Below, piece by piece: positions 1 to 21,439 of a DNA stretch of 64,000 nt (positions are counted from its first letter, which is position 1; every line of letters begins with the position of its first letter). Origin of the DNA: Piromyces finnis (Eukaryota > Neocallimastigomycota > Neocallimastigomycetes > Neocallimastigales > Neocallimastigaceae); NCBI GenBank assembly GCA_002104945.1, contig MCFH01000001.1, forward strand, positions 2,266,501-2,330,500. The letters run 5' to 3'. Under the pieces are notes generated by a model. The model made no database searches, was not told the origin of the DNA, and saw only the letters and a program-made list of their open reading frames with translations. The position numbers and the translations under genes are program-made.

Positions 1-71
1 TTTTTAATTTAATAGTATTTTTAATTTAATAGTATTCAAAATTAATATACCAATAATTATAAAAATTCATA

Positions 72-1374
72 ATGTCTTTCGCTGATCTTGAAAAAGGGTT
101 TAATTTCACTCGTAGTATAAATAGTAATGTTCCACCGATACATACAACTTCCCAAAGTATATATTTACATAATTAATAATTACTATTACTTCTGGATATT
201 GATATATATATATATATTTTATACTATATATAAAATACAATAATATAATATAATAGATAATTCAGAATTTATTATGATTAACAATAGAATTTCTGGAAAT
301 ATTTTCAAAGCTTCAAATAACATAACTTCAATTCAACGTATTGTACAAAGTGATTCCATAAAAAATCCAAAAATAAGGGAACAGCAGTAAGCAGCAAAAT
401 AAATTGTAATTATTATCTGTAATATATAAATCCTAAAGAAAATTAATTTTTTAACTACTATAGGCATAGATTAACCGAAGAAGTTCGACAACTTACAAAG
501 GATATTAATGCTGATTTAAAATTATTAAATTCACAAAATGTTTCAGATTATGAAGAAACTAGCGCAGTATGTATTATTTATTAATAGAATTAAATAAATA
601 AAAAAAATTATTGAAAAATATTAATACTAATAATATATATAGAAACAAAAGGATATGATATATAAAAAGCTTTCTAAAGATTTTGAGTCTGTATTAAAAC
701 GATTCCAAGAAGTATCAAAACTTTCAGCTCAAAAGAATTTAGAAATTGTTAATCGTGCAAAATATCAACAAAACTTGTAAATACTTTTTTATATTAATAG
801 CAATTGTATTTATATATAAAATCTAATATCTTATGCTAAGCTTATGTAATATTTTTTTCATTTTATTTTGTATAATTATATAATTATACTAGAATTGAAG
901 AAGGAGAAGAAGAACCAAATGAAAATCAACCACTTCTTGGTGGTCAAGAGTAATATATCAATATAATTAATTATAAAATTATAAATAATAATAAAACTTA
1001 ATATATAAATTATAACATATTACATCTTTTATGACTATTAATTTAGTCAAATTCAAATACAAACTATTGAGAATGAGTTAAATTATAATGAATCATTAAT
1101 TACAGAAAGAGAAAATGAATTAAAAGACATTGAACGTTCAATGGTTGAAATTAATGAAATATTCCGTGACTTAGGTACAATGGTTAATGATCAGCAATAT
1201 CTATTAGATAATATAGAATCAAATGTTATTGATATTTCAACAAATATTGAAAGCGCAAATAATCAACTTCGTTCAGCAAATAATTATCAAAAGAAAGCAA
1301 GACAGAAAATGTGGTACTTAATACTTATTGCAGTACTTGTAGGATTGGTTCTAATAGTGTCTGTCATTTCATAA
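72..1374 (+). CDS. Qa-SNARE, syntaxin 7/12/Pep12-like; six exons
   Basis: Membrane-fusion SNARE, probably on endosome or vacuole membranes. I spliced it by eye as exons 72-156, 266-386, 464-566, 643-776, 893-949 and 1047-1374, all with GT..AG introns and consistent phase, giving 275 residues. An N-terminal helical (Habc-like) region lies at about 40-145, followed by an acidic linker. The SNARE heptad region is at about 176-238, with the sequence MVNDQQYLLDNIE placing the probable zero-layer glutamine at Q216. A single C-terminal transmembrane helix (about 256-274) ends at the stop, as in tail-anchored syntaxins. The ATG at 72 gives the only start that reads into the conserved N-terminal region. 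The assignment to the endosomal subgroup is inferred from overall resemblance. Introns are short and AT-rich. Confidence 0.88.
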
Positions 1375-9378
<8,004 letters not shown>

Positions 9379-9406
9379 TTTATATTATATTTTATACTAA
9401 TAATAA

Positions 9407-9445
<39 letters not shown>

Positions 9446-11474
9446 AGAATAATTCATAATAAAAAAAAACTATAAACTATTTAAAAATAATATTGATGAT
9501 TTAGTTTCAATTCCAAATGAAAGAAAAGCTTAATTTTATTATAAAATTTCATATAATAATAATCATAATGTATATCGTTTTTCTAATATATATATATTAT
9601 ATGTATATATGTATATGTCTACAATTGCATAATTAAAAAGCTAAGTTTTACTCTAAAAAATCTAAAAATCTTTAAATTTTATATAATAATATAAATGTTA
9701 AAATATTAAAATAAAATTTTTATTGTAATGTTTTTAAAAGTCCAATTATATATATATAAATAATTAAAGTTATGAAAATGTATAAAATTTCTGATTTATA
9801 AATTTAAAATAGTTAAAAAATTAATAAGAGTTAAAATACTTTAATTGAGAATTCATAGAATTTATGTTTTACTTCAATAAATTCTATAAAGATATTTTTC
9901 AATCTTTATTATATTACTAATATTAATATTGAAATTTAATTAAAAATTTATACTATATTTTAGTAAAAGGGTTAAGTCAAATTATTTACAACCAATATAA
10001 TTTTTAATTTTTCTAATTTTTATAAAGTTAAATACAAATTTTCTTTTAATAATAATATTTTTAAAAAGTTACTTCCAACGAAGGTATTAAAACAATAAAA
10101 TATTATATTTTTATACATAATTGATATAAGGATTTACTACTAAAATATTAATATAAAAAAATTAAAAATAAAGTGAAAATATATAAATTAATAATAATCC
10201 TTAATGATTTATGAATAATAAAAGTTGTTTTTAATTTTAAAATAAATCAAGAATCAAAATTTAAAATTTATAATGAAAAAATAGAATTACAATTAATATT
10301 TTTTTTTTTTTTAAACTTCCATATATCCTCATCTAACCCCCTGAGTTATATATGGTATGTGATTGTACATTATTGTACATTGCCATATCAGAACGACGTC
10401 GGCACAATCACCCCTCTGGGCAGGGCTAATATGGAATGGCTTATTGCTCTTAACGATCCTATCACACAAAAACCGAGCTACCAACACCAGTGATCTTCTG
10501 AATCTTTATTGGCGAAGGGTGATTAACAATGAGAACAACCCTCAAAGAATTTCAATTAATATAATTTAGAGTTATTTATTATTCCAAATACAAAAAAAAA
10601 ACATTTTTATTTAAATATATCAAAAATTTTGAAAAATCTAATTGAATATTTTTTAACTAATTTTATATCATTTATTACATACTTTCAACTATTCCAAATA
10701 AAAAAAAAAAAAAAAATAAGTGGCACAACTCATATAACACTTTATTTTTTTATATAATTTTATATTTGAGTTTAATTAATATAAATATTGATAATAAATT
10801 ATATTTGTATAAACAAATATATATAAATTAAATTAAAAAATCAATCACTTTATTATTTATTAAATATTTGTAATATAAAAATTTGTATTGTAATAGTTAA
10901 CAGATATTAGTTATACAATACATTCATCATAATGAATATATAAAATAATATATTATAATTTATATACAATTTTTAATGTATGTATCATTACTTTAAAAAA
11001 AAAATTAATAAAATAATATTGTTACAAAAAATAAAATATTGATAGAAAATAAAAATTAAAAAAACAACTTTTGTTAATGTTTTATTTATATTTATATTTT
11101 AAAACTCGAATATTGCATTAATTCTATATTTTTATAAATGTTTTTAATATAAATTTATCTTTTTTTTTTTTAATTCGAACAAAAGACTAAATAGTAAATT
11201 AGTTTTATTAGAATTGAGAATATGTAAAATATTCTTTGTGAAGAATGAAGATTCTTCTTTATATATGTAATAATTAATTAAAATTTATTATATGATAAAA
11301 TGTTAATAATATATAAGTCAATTAATTGGAATATATTAATATTTTAATTAATACAATTGTGTAAGTTTTTCAAAAATTCTGCTAGGAAACTTTTTTTTAA
11401 AAAAAATTATAATTTTAATCTTCGTTTTTAGAATTCTAATTTTTAATTGAATTGCATTTATAGAATTAAGAAAA
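9379..11474. other. Intergenic region between divergent genes, with a retroelement relic
   Basis: Lies between the 5' ends of the Tmc-like gene (minus) and the LRR gene (plus), so it should hold both promoters. It has a poly-A run at 9410-9444 and the inverted relic at 10318-10570, described separately. Elsewhere it is AT-rich, and I could pick out no promoter motif with confidence. Confidence 0.6.
10318..10570 (-). mobile_element. Inverted, diverged relic related to LINE family 2
   Basis: A GC-richer island in AT-rich DNA. Read on the minus strand it contains a conceptual stretch 'CDRIVKSNKP...GDCADVVLIWQ'. This aligns with 'FDRLSKTLNV..SADVVPIWQ' encoded by the four plus-strand family-2 copies at 32.8, 34.9, 53.8 and 54.4 kb; the shared DNA core is GCCGACGTCGT..GATATGGCAA. 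An open frame on the plus strand across the island is a by-product. No poly-A tail or target duplication is visible. Confidence 0.6.
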
Positions 11475-13900
11475 ATGACGAAATTATTTTATGGATTGTT
11501 AAATATAATTATTTTTATTTCACTCGTTTTTGCTCAAATAAAAGAAAGAAATGATTGTAATAAAATCAGAAATTATATAGAATATGGTTTAGAACTCGAT
11601 TCAGCTGATATTATTAATGAATGTTCAATTAATGATTTTGGTGTTGTTACTAATTTGTAAGATTGTTAATATAAATAATCATTCATATAGATAAATAAAG
11701 ATTTTAGTTTTTTATTTAATTAATAATATTTTTTTTTGTTAATTATTTAATAGAAATATTTATGATTATTATGATAGTTTAACTGAAAAAAATATTATAA
11801 AAATCATTAATTTCAAAAGTATTAAATATCTGTAAGTAATGCAAGTAAAATATTTAAAATAATTGATTTCATACCCCCACCTTTTTTTTTTTTTTAATTA
11901 TAAAAATGATTATTTATACATTAAAATGATTATATGTAATATTAATATATATATATATATATATTTGAATAGCACAATTCAAAATGTTAAACTTACTCAA
12001 AACATTATTAAAGTAATTTCAAATATTTCCAATCTTCTTTATTTGTAAGTTTATTCAATTTATTTTTAATTTATTATAATTATTGTTGTTATTGGGTATA
12101 TAATAATTAACATGTTAAATTATTTTAATAAAATAGAGAAATCGAAAAATGTGAATTTAATGAAAAGGATATAAATATTTTAAAAAAACATGGAAGACTT
12201 AATACCTTGTAAGTTATATATATATTAATACCTAATTATAATTTATAGCTAAAATATAATTTCTATAATTTTTTTTTTTAATTATAAAAAGATATTTGGA
12301 CAGTAATAATGATTATAAGATTGGAAAGAATGCTTTAAGTGGTTTTATGAATTTAAAGAAAATGTAAATATATAAATATAAATTTAATCAAATATATTCT
12401 TTCTTTTCATTAATAAGTTATACATATATATTTTATAGAATTCTTGATGGTATAGCAATATCACAAGATAACATTAATGAAATTAGTTCATTACCAAAAA
12501 TTTCAAATGTGTAAGTATTTTTTTTTTTTTTTGAATATTATAATATTGTATTAAAAAATTAAAGTAATAATAACAATAATATTATAAAAATATTTAATTT
12601 TTTCTTTTTTAGTAAATTAAGTTTTTCAACTGTTACTGACTCAATTGATTTCAAGCCAATAAAAGAAAATAGAAGAATTACTACTTTGTAAGTATATATG
12701 AATTGTTATAATAAACATTTATCATTATTAATTATTAAATAATTATTTTAATAAAACCAGAGAAATATTACATATAAATGGAGGTAATTTAAAGGGGGGC
12801 TTTTTCGAAGGATTTACTAATGTTAAAAGATTGTAAGTGTATAAATATAAATTATTTTATGTTTTTATTATTATTTTGATATATTAAACAATATATTAAA
12901 TATTTAATAGAGTATTTGCTTGGATGAATCTTACCCAAGAAAATATAAATGATATTGCTAATTTAACTAAGCTTCGTGAAATGTAAATTATTATTTATAA
13001 TTTTTATTATTGTTTCTCGTAAAAATATAAAATATTAATTTTCATATATTTATTTTTATTAAATTATTAAAGAACATTTTTTGAATGCAATAATTATGAT
13101 AAAATTAACTTTGATCCTTTAAATCAACTTAAATACATTACTGTTTTGTAAGTTTACTATTTTAGATATAAAATGTATTATTTAATACTTCAAATTATAT
13201 ATTAATATTATAAATGGATAAAACTTATAATAGCAAAGTTATTGGTAAAGAATTTGAAACAAATCCAATCAAGGAAATTCCAGATGTTGTTTATTCCTTT
13301 AATAAATTAAAGAAAATGTAATTTTAATATATTTAATATAATATATTATATATACATAAGTTTTTGTACTCATTGACTATTTAATTTAAATAGAACTATT
13401 ACTCATCAATCCATTACTTCAATTCCAGAGGAAATAGTTAAACTTAATGATCTTGAATATATGTATGATTATACAATTAAAGTGTTTTAATAATAAGAAA
13501 TAACATTATAGATAAAAGATTGTTAATAGTATTATTATCTAATTTTAAATATATATATATATATATATAGTGATTTATGTTATAATAATCTTTTTGAACT
13601 TCCAGATTTCCTTAATTCTATAAGTAAACTTAATTATGTGTAAGTGAACAATATATTATGATTTTATTTTTTCTTAATAATACTATAAATATAATATAAT
13701 TAATGTATATAAAAAAATAATTATATATCAATAATATAAATAGAAATTTCAAAGCTAATAATAATCTTAAGGGACAAGTATTAACTAATGGTAGTCTTAA
13801 TAGATGTTTTTATGATGAAGACAATGATTTTCTTTGTATAGATCCAGAATCAAATTTAAAATGTTTAAAGAATTATTATTTAAATGAATGTTCAAAATAA
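11475..13900 (+). CDS. Secreted leucine-rich-repeat protein, 14 exons with one repeat per exon
   Basis: I spliced this by eye: 11475-11656, 11754-11831, 11973-12044, 12137-12208, 12292-12363, 12439-12510, 12613-12687, 12761-12832, 12911-12982, 13073-13147, 13234-13317, 13394-13462, 13571-13639, 13744-13900. This gives 406 residues. Residues 1-20 form a signal peptide ending FISLVFA. Each internal exon is 69-84 nt (23-28 codons) and carries one degenerate LRR with hydrophobic positions such as 'I..I....NL..L'. Later repeats are more canonical ('ITSIPEEIVKLNDLEYI', then 'NLFELPDFLNSISKLNYV'). A C-terminal cap has four cysteines (CFYDED, FLCID, LKCLK, NECSK). No membrane anchor is visible. Every intron is phase 2. 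The likely role is extracellular binding; the ligand is unknown. Confidence 0.85.
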
Positions 13901-16900
13901 GAAATTATTATCGTTGCTGTAGTACCTTATGAAAAGCTAAAATTCTATTCTACTTATATATTCATTTTCATAGAATAATTAATTATTCATTAATAATTAA
14001 TATTCATTAAATAGTATATTTATATTTTTTATTTATTATAAAATGAATTTCATACCTTAATATGATATTAGATATTATTCATTTATTCCTATAAATTATT
14101 ATCAATTATTTATTCATTTTATTCTATTCTAATCATTTATTTTTATTATTATAATTTTATAATTAATGCACTAATCAAAAAAATAATATAGTGTTCTATT
14201 TTTATTTTAACATGCATTATTAAAATTACAATTATTACCATTATTTTATACATGTATATGCGTGCTAAAGGTTTAAAAAAAAAATAAAAATAAAAATTAA
14301 TATTTATATAAGCTATAAAATTGGTATATACATAATATCTTTGTTGAAATTACTCTCTATTTAAAATGTTAAAGTTATAACTGATTAATAATTATAAAGG
14401 TTAGATTTGTTAATTCATATTATATTCTTAATATAGAGAAATTGTGTAACAATAAGGCAATAAGGTTATAATTGATAATAGTTTTTTTTTTTTTTTAATT
14501 AAAAAATAATAAGATTAAAGTTCTAAAATATATATTTATAAGCAATAGGGTTAGTTTAATATGATAATCAATTTAAGTATTCCAAATAAAATATTTTAAA
14601 TTTTATGGTATTTTTAAGAATGATATGAAGTGTTTCCCATTTGTTATAAAGAAAAAGACCGTGTTTTGGTTCTTAGTTCAATATATTTAAGCTGATTCTT
14701 TAATATGTTATTATTGAACCAATATTTTTTCAATGCTCTATTATTTTTTTTTTTGTTGTTGTTAATAAGTTTATTTAATGGCAATATATAAATACATACA
14801 TTTGCATACAATTCTTGTATCTAAAACCTAATCTGTTTTTGATTTATTAGTAAATATAAAAAGGTAAGGGGAAAAAAAAACTAAACATAAATTTAATATT
14901 TTTTTTTTTAGAAGTAAAATATTTAGTAAATATAAGAATTTTGTGTCAAAAAAAAAAAAAAAAAAAGAAAAAGAAGAAAAAACTTTTGTTTTATATAGAA
15001 TCAATTAAATTCATTAAATAAAATAAAACTGATAATTTAAGAAGTCGGTTTATTATATATAATATTTTAATTTTATTTTGTATTGATACTCTATATAATA
15101 TTTTATTGGTAAGTTTTCATTTGAAGATCTATGTAACTTTAAATTTAATAAATTTCTTATATATAATAATTAAAGAAAATTTATTTTTGACATTTCATTT
15201 AAAATTTTGGTGAAAAAAATACATTAAAGCTTTTATTCTAATTTAAATTCTATCTTATATTTTCTATTCAAAAATGTTAATAAATTCTTAATTACAAAAC
15301 TTATCGTATTTAAGAAGTAGTTATATATTTGTTCTATTAACTTTTTAATTAATTTTTAACCTAAATCAACTATTAAAAAATTTCTTATTTAAACAATTCT
15401 TTTTTAAAAAAAAGAAAGTTTAATTAGAATTATAAACTTAGTTATTTATATTTCTTACTATAAAAGGTTATGTCATTTTATTTCATTTTTATAAAAAGTT
15501 TTTATATATTTAAAAAAAAAGAAAGAATTATACTATAATTTTATAGTAGTATTCATGTTGAGTTTTCAACAACCATATTATTTAGAATACTTTTATTATT
15601 CTAAGTGTTTACCTTTTTTATTTTATTAAAGTTATATATATATATATTTTTGCCGTTGTTAAGTATTAATTTAAAAATACTTGTTGGCAATATAAAGCTC
15701 ATAGTTGTTGAAGTACATTATTATTGAATGAAATTTCTATTAAATAATAAAAAATATTAATTAATTAAAATATTTAATGTAATTAGTAAGTTTATAATAA
15801 AAATAAATTTATAATTATTAATAAATTTATTTTACTTTAAAAAATTTATTTTAACTTAAAAAAAAGAAAAGCCATATATCATATGATTATACTAATGAAT
15901 AAGGTAGTATAGATATATTAATGATAAGAATACATATTTATTTATTTAATTTATTAATAAAATTATTTTAAATATTTAATTAAAATTATTACTCATTTGA
16001 TGTTTACTATTATGTAAATTAATTATTTTATCTCCCAAATAATTAAATTTCTTTACTGTTTTATATTCACAATTTTTTATAAAATGTCAGTCCCTTTTTT
16101 GTATCAAAATTTATAGTAATTATTGATGATTTATTCAATTATTTTAAGAATATTATATATATACGTATACAATATTTATAATAGTAGGTATAATATTTAG
16201 ATATTGAAGGTAAAAATAATTCATTTTAATATTTTCTAATAATATAGTCATAATTATTATTATTATTATTTTTAAAGATTGTCTTTTAACCATAATAATA
16301 TATTTAAACCAAATAATATTAATATAAATTTCATATTTATTATAATTACAATAAAATAATTAGAAAAAGAGATAGTTTATAAAATATTCGCATTCATTTC
16401 AATAAATGATATATTAAATATAATAAAAAAAATACTTTATTGTTAATAATGATATTCAATAAACTTTTTCTTTTAATACTAAAGAATGTATTTTTTCAAT
16501 TAGTAAATCTATTGCAAAGTTAATTACGATACATTATTCAACACAATATGTATATATATTAAAATCATTATAGATGGTTTATTATTTAATCTTTTAAACA
16601 ATATATTTTATTATAATGTAATGATTTAAAAAAACAAAGACATAAATAAATTTTTGGATTAAATATTGTCAATGAAGAATTGAAAAAATAAATAAAATAA
16701 ATAATTAAATGTTAAAATATGAATAAAAATAGTTTTAATTGATCAATATTTAATAATGTAATAATATATTAATTCTTATGAAATCGTTAATATATGATCT
16801 CCAAAAATTATTAATTAGTCATATTGATATAATTTCAAAGGGATAAATGAATATTAAAAGGAGTTCTTAATGCTTTTTTTTTTTTTTTAATAATGTACAA

Positions 16901-18186
16901 CTACTATTATTCATTAAAAATAAATAATTTATATATGATTAATAATGTTAAAATATATCAATCTAGAATATATTTGATATATTTATAAACATAATAAATT
17001 ATTTTTTACATGCAGTAGTTGCTTTTTTAAATCATTAATAATAATCGGTATAACTTTTCTTGTTGACCGTTTTTTAAGTATTTTATTAAATAGTGAATTT
17101 ATCATTGAATATGGTAAAAAAAACTCTTTATTTAATATATATTATAATAATCGTAATAAAATATAAATTATTATAAGTTATAAAATATAATAATTTATAT
17201 ATAATTCTCCTCTATTTCCATTTATTATTTATCTTATAATTTATAGCATTTATGTTATTCCTTTTAAAAATTTACTTAAATATATTAAAATTAATTATTT
17301 ATTATTATTAAAAAAATGATAAATTATGAATAAAAATCTTATTATCTATTGTATATTAAAAACAATATAGAATATATTAGTAATATATTATTTAATTAGT
17401 CGACAAAAACATTAATATATAAAAACTTTATTTAAAATAAAAGAGAGGAAATTTTTAAAAAAACATTTGAAATATTTATAAAGGAATAAATGATTTTATT
17501 ATTTCTATTTTTTTTTTTTATTTGAAAATTAGTTTAAAACAAAAAAATTGATATTAAATAATAATAGTGTTAAAACATATATAACTAAAGATTATTAAAA
17601 AAATTATATTTAGTATTTTTATTCTTTTTTGGGAAAATATTTTTATAAACAATTCTGTTATTCTTTTCCTAATTTAAACTTTAATTATTGGAATTTCAAA
17701 TAATTTTAGATTATTATTCATTATTATTTATTTTATTATTGTGAATCTTATTTATTATAGTTTTGAATAATAATAAAAAATTCATTTATAGATTTATTTA
17801 TTTTTACATCAAAATGAATACAAAATTTAATTAAATTTTAATTAAAAATATTGTTAAAAACTTGTGTATTATCTTGAAAAATAAAAATTATTGTTAAATT
17901 TTATATTTAATAAGGTTATTTTATTAAATTTATTATTCATATTATTCCTTTTTCTTTTTTATATTTTTTGGTATTGTTATTTTTTTTTATTAAAGGTATA
18001 TAAACATCTCTTTTTCTTTTCTTTTCTTTTCTTTTTTTTTAATAATTATCAATTTAATAATTATTAAAATATTATTTATTGTATAATAGTGTATAGTTTT
18101 TCACTGGTTGAAAATAGTTTTAAAAAAATAATATATTTAATAATATTTAAAAATTGTATAATTTTTGAGAAATTATAGAAATAAAA
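13901..18186. other. Long AT-rich intergenic region upstream of gene A
   Basis: About 4.3 kb without a supportable gene. It holds homopolymer runs and one imperfect hairpin near 15652-15690 (AAGTATT/AATACTT arms with outer TGCC/GGCA). The last 200 bp contain the promoter and 5' UTR of gene A. Confidence 0.6.
18099..18115 (+). promoter_or_regulatory. Motif shared by the upstream regions of genes A and B
   Basis: TTTTCACTGGTTGAAAA lies about 85 bp before the gene A start codon. A near-identical motif (TTTTCACTGGTTGGAAAA) lies about 115 bp before gene B. It stands out because it contains G and C in an otherwise A/T-only upstream region. It could be a transcription-factor site, an initiator or 5' UTR element, or leftover duplication. 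I did not find it before genes C, D or E. Confidence 0.4.
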
Positions 18187-20871
18187 ATGAAATCCTCAAA
18201 AGTTATTAGTTTATTATTATCATTAGCCTCAGCAGGTGTTATTAGCGCTCAAAGTTTTTGTAGCAATGCTAAGCACTCTGGTGAAAGTGTAAAGGTTACT
18301 AGTAACAAGGTCGGTTCTATTGGTAATATTGGTTATGAATTATGGGCTGATAGTGGTAACAACAGTGCTACTTTCTACTCTGATGGTTCATTATCTTGTT
18401 CATTCCAAAATGCCAAGGATTACTTATGTCGTTCCGGTCTTTCCTTCGACAGTACTAAGACTCATGACCAAATTGGTCACATGTACGCTGACTTCAAGCT
18501 TGTTAAGCAAAACATTCAAAATGTTGATTACTCTTACGTTGGTGTTTACGGTTGGAGTCGTGATCCACTTGTTGAATACTACGTTGTTGATAACTGGCTC
18601 AGTCAATGGCGTCCAGGTGATTGGGTTGGTAACAAGAAGCATGGTGATTTCACTATTGATGGTGCTAAGTACACTGTTTACGAAAACACTCGTTACGGTC
18701 CATCTATTGATGGTGATACTCAATTCAAGCAATTCTTCAGTATTCGTCAACAAGCTCGTGACTGTGGTACTATTGATATCACTGCTCACTTCCAACAATG
18801 GGAAAAGCTTGGTATGAAGCTTGGTAAGATGCATGAAGCTAAGGTTTTAGGAGAAGCTGGTAGTAATGGATCAGGTACTACTGGTACAGCTGATTTCCCA
18901 TACGCTAAGGTTTACATTGAAGGAGCTAACAATAATTCTAACACTAACACTGGTAATAACAACAATACTGGATCTTGCTCAGCTAAGATTACTAGCCAAG
19001 GTTACAAGTGCTGTTCTTCTAGCTGTGTCCCATCTTATACCGATGGTGATGGTGATTGGGCTATTGAAAATGGTGAATGGTGTGGATGTGGTAATGGTTC
19101 TGCTCAACAACCATCTACTGGTTCCTGCTCTGCCAATATTCTTGCTCAAGGTTACAAGTGCTGTTCTGCTGGTTGTCAAGTCATTTACACTGATAATGAT
19201 GGTACCTGGGGTGCTGAAAATGGTGAATGGTGTGGATGTGGTGGAAGCTCTTCCCAATCATCTGGAAGCTGTTCAGCTAACATTCTTGCTCAAGGTTACA
19301 AGTGCTGTTCTGCCGGTTGTCAAGTAGTTTACACCGATAATGACGGTACTTGGGGTGTTGAAAATAATGAATGGTGTGGTTGTAACGCTAACCAAGCTAC
19401 TACTAGAACTACTACCAGAACTACTGTTAAAACTACTACTACTAGTAAGCCAACTAACACTAACTTCTGTAACGCTTCTGGTCACTCTGGTGACAGTGTA
19501 AAGGTTACTAGCAACAAGGTTGGTTCTATTAATGGTGTCGGTTATGAATTATGGGCTGACAGTGGTAACAACAGTGCTACTTTCTATGCTGATGGTTCAT
19601 TATCTTGCTCATTCCAAAATGCCAAGGATTACTTATGTCGTTCAGGTCTTTCCTTCGACAGTACTAAGACTCATGACCAAATTGGTCACATGTACGCTGA
19701 CTTCAAGCTTGTTAAGCAAAACATTAGAAATGTTGATTACTCTTACGTTGGTATTTACGGTTGGACCAGAAACCCACTTGTTGAATTCTACGTTGTTGAT
19801 AACTGGCTCAGTCAATACCGTCCAGGTGATTGGGTTGGTAACAAGAAGCATGGTGATTTCACTATTGATGGTGCTCAATACACTGTTTACGAAAACACTC
19901 GTTACGGTCCATCTATTGATGGTGATACTCAATTCAAGCAATACTTCAGTATTCGTAAGGAAGCTCGTGACTGTGGTACTATTGATATTACAGCTCACTT
20001 CCAACAATGGGAAAAGCTTGGTATGAAGCTTGGTAAGATGCATGAAGCTAAGGTTTTAGGAGAAGCTGGTAGTAATGGATCAGGTACTACTGGTACAGCT
20101 GATTTCCCATATGCTAAGGTTTACATTGGTCAAGGTAACAGTAATGCTAGTGCTGGTAACACTAATACTAATACTAACACCAACACTAACACCAACCAAG
20201 GTGCTACTACTTACCCAAAGGGTACTGGATTCCAATTCTACACTCAATGTAAGAACAGAAACCACTGGGCTTTAACTTACGATGATGGACCAACTCAATA
20301 TGCTGACAGTATCTTAGATCTCTTAAAGAAATACGATATTAAGGCTACTTTCTTCCTTGTTGGTAACATGTATATTCCATCTTCAAGCTCTGAATGGACT
20401 AGAATTGTTAAGAGAATGTACAATGAAGGTCACGTTGTTGCTTCTCACACTTACAGTCACAACGATTTAACTGGTATGTCTTCTCAACAAATTATTAACG
20501 ATATGCAAAAACTTGAAGATGCAGTTTACAAGGCAGTTGGAGTTAAGCCAGCCTTCATGAGACCACCATATGGTTCTGGTAATGGTAACCAAAATGTTAT
20601 GAATACTCTTAAGAACTTTGGTATTAATGCTGCTTGTAACTGGCATGTTGATCCAATGGATTGGGATAACGGAGGTAACATTAACTATGCTAAGCAAGTT
20701 CTTGGTAAGCTTAATGGTGAAGGAGTTATTACCTTAAACCACTTACAATACAATGGAGCTACTGCTCAAGGTATTCTTGATTTATCTAAGGCTGAAATTG
20801 AATTAATGTTATCTAAGGGTTACAAGCCAGTTACTATGGAAGAATGTCTTGGTATGAGTGCTTACAAATAA
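18187..20871 (+). CDS. Gene A: secreted GH11 - dockerin x3 - GH11 - CE4 (bifunctional xylanase / acetyl-xylan esterase)
   Basis: 894 residues, no intron. Signal peptide 1-21 (cut before QSFC). GH11 module 1 at 23-244 has nucleophile E130 (PLVEYYVVDNW) and acid/base E223 (VLGEAG). Three six-cysteine fungal dockerin (CBM10-like) modules follow at about 264-302, 314-351 and 362-399, each with the pattern GYKCC...YTD.DG.W..EN.EWCGC. A Thr-rich linker (402-425) leads to GH11 module 2 at 427-648, with E533 and E626. After an Asn/Thr linker, the CE4/NodB deacetylase runs from 680 to the end. Its motifs are TYDDGP (D699, D700), HTYSH (H754, H758), RPPYG (R792), DPMDW (D822) and LNH (H852). All catalytic residues are present. 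It probably acts as a cellulosome-bound xylan depolymerase that also deacetylates. Deacetylation of xylan rather than chitin is inferred from the GH11 fusion. Base composition is far less AT-rich than its flanks. Confidence 0.94.
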   Translation: MKSSKVISLLLSLASAGVISAQSFCSNAKHSGESVKVTSNKVGSIGNIGYELWADSGNNSATFYSDGSLSCSFQNAKDYLCRSGLSFDSTKTHDQIGHMYADFKLVKQNIQNVDYSYVGVYGWSRDPLVEYYVVDNWLSQWRPGDWVGNKKHGDFTIDGAKYTVYENTRYGPSIDGDTQFKQFFSIRQQARDCGTIDITAHFQQWEKLGMKLGKMHEAKVLGEAGSNGSGTTGTADFPYAKVYIEGANNNSNTNTGNNNNTGSCSAKITSQGYKCCSSSCVPSYTDGDGDWAIENGEWCGCGNGSAQQPSTGSCSANILAQGYKCCSAGCQVIYTDNDGTWGAENGEWCGCGGSSSQSSGSCSANILAQGYKCCSAGCQVVYTDNDGTWGVENNEWCGCNANQATTRTTTRTTVKTTTTSKPTNTNFCNASGHSGDSVKVTSNKVGSINGVGYELWADSGNNSATFYADGSLSCSFQNAKDYLCRSGLSFDSTKTHDQIGHMYADFKLVKQNIRNVDYSYVGIYGWTRNPLVEFYVVDNWLSQYRPGDWVGNKKHGDFTIDGAQYTVYENTRYGPSIDGDTQFKQYFSIRKEARDCGTIDITAHFQQWEKLGMKLGKMHEAKVLGEAGSNGSGTTGTADFPYAKVYIGQGNSNASAGNTNTNTNTNTNTNQGATTYPKGTGFQFYTQCKNRNHWALTYDDGPTQYADSILDLLKKYDIKATFFLVGNMYIPSSSSEWTRIVKRMYNEGHVVASHTYSHNDLTGMSSQQIINDMQKLEDAVYKAVGVKPAFMRPPYGSGNGNQNVMNTLKNFGINAACNWHVDPMDWDNGGNINYAKQVLGKLNGEGVITLNHLQYNGATAQGILDLSKAEIELMLSKGYKPVTMEECLGMSAYK

Positions 20872-21439
20872 ATAAGATAATGACATATATATTTTTATAT
20901 ATTAATTTGTTTTCAGTAAATGCAATAAATACTATTATATAAATAAAATAAATACAAAAAATAATAACCAATTTAAAAATAGTTATAATTTAAAAGTATA
21001 TTTATAAAATTATAATATATTGTATTAAAATTAATATAAATTGGTATATAAAAATTGATTATATAAAAAATTTCTATTATATATATAAACATAAATTAAA
21101 AGTATAAAAAATAAGTAAAAGTAAAATAAATATTCAATAAAAAATATATAAAATATATTACAGTTTACTTTATTTAGTCAAGTGTTAAATAAAAGAAAAT
21201 ATTGATTATATAACATTAGTTATTAAAGAAATAGTATATTAAATTTAATAATTTATTATTGAATATAAATTATGTGCTTATATTATAAAACTTGTAATAT
21301 TAATAATAATGAATTTTTGAGGATGATTACTCTAACTTTTGATACTTGAAAGTCATCTTTATTTAAATTGTAGTTTAGGTAGTAATAATAGTTTTAATTC
21401 TCCAATGGTAATTAATATACATAATTCTTTTGGGGAAAG

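Noticed and set aside
10363-10569. 68-residue plus-strand open frame in a GC-rich island
   Set aside because: The minus strand carries recognisable family-2 LINE ORF similarity, so the plus frame is a by-product.
18320-20043. Long open frames in the +2 and minus frames inside the GH11 modules (also in genes B-E)
   Set aside because: They recur at the same place in every GH11 copy and mirror the codon pattern of the real frame; their products are Val/Leu/Thr-rich nonsense.
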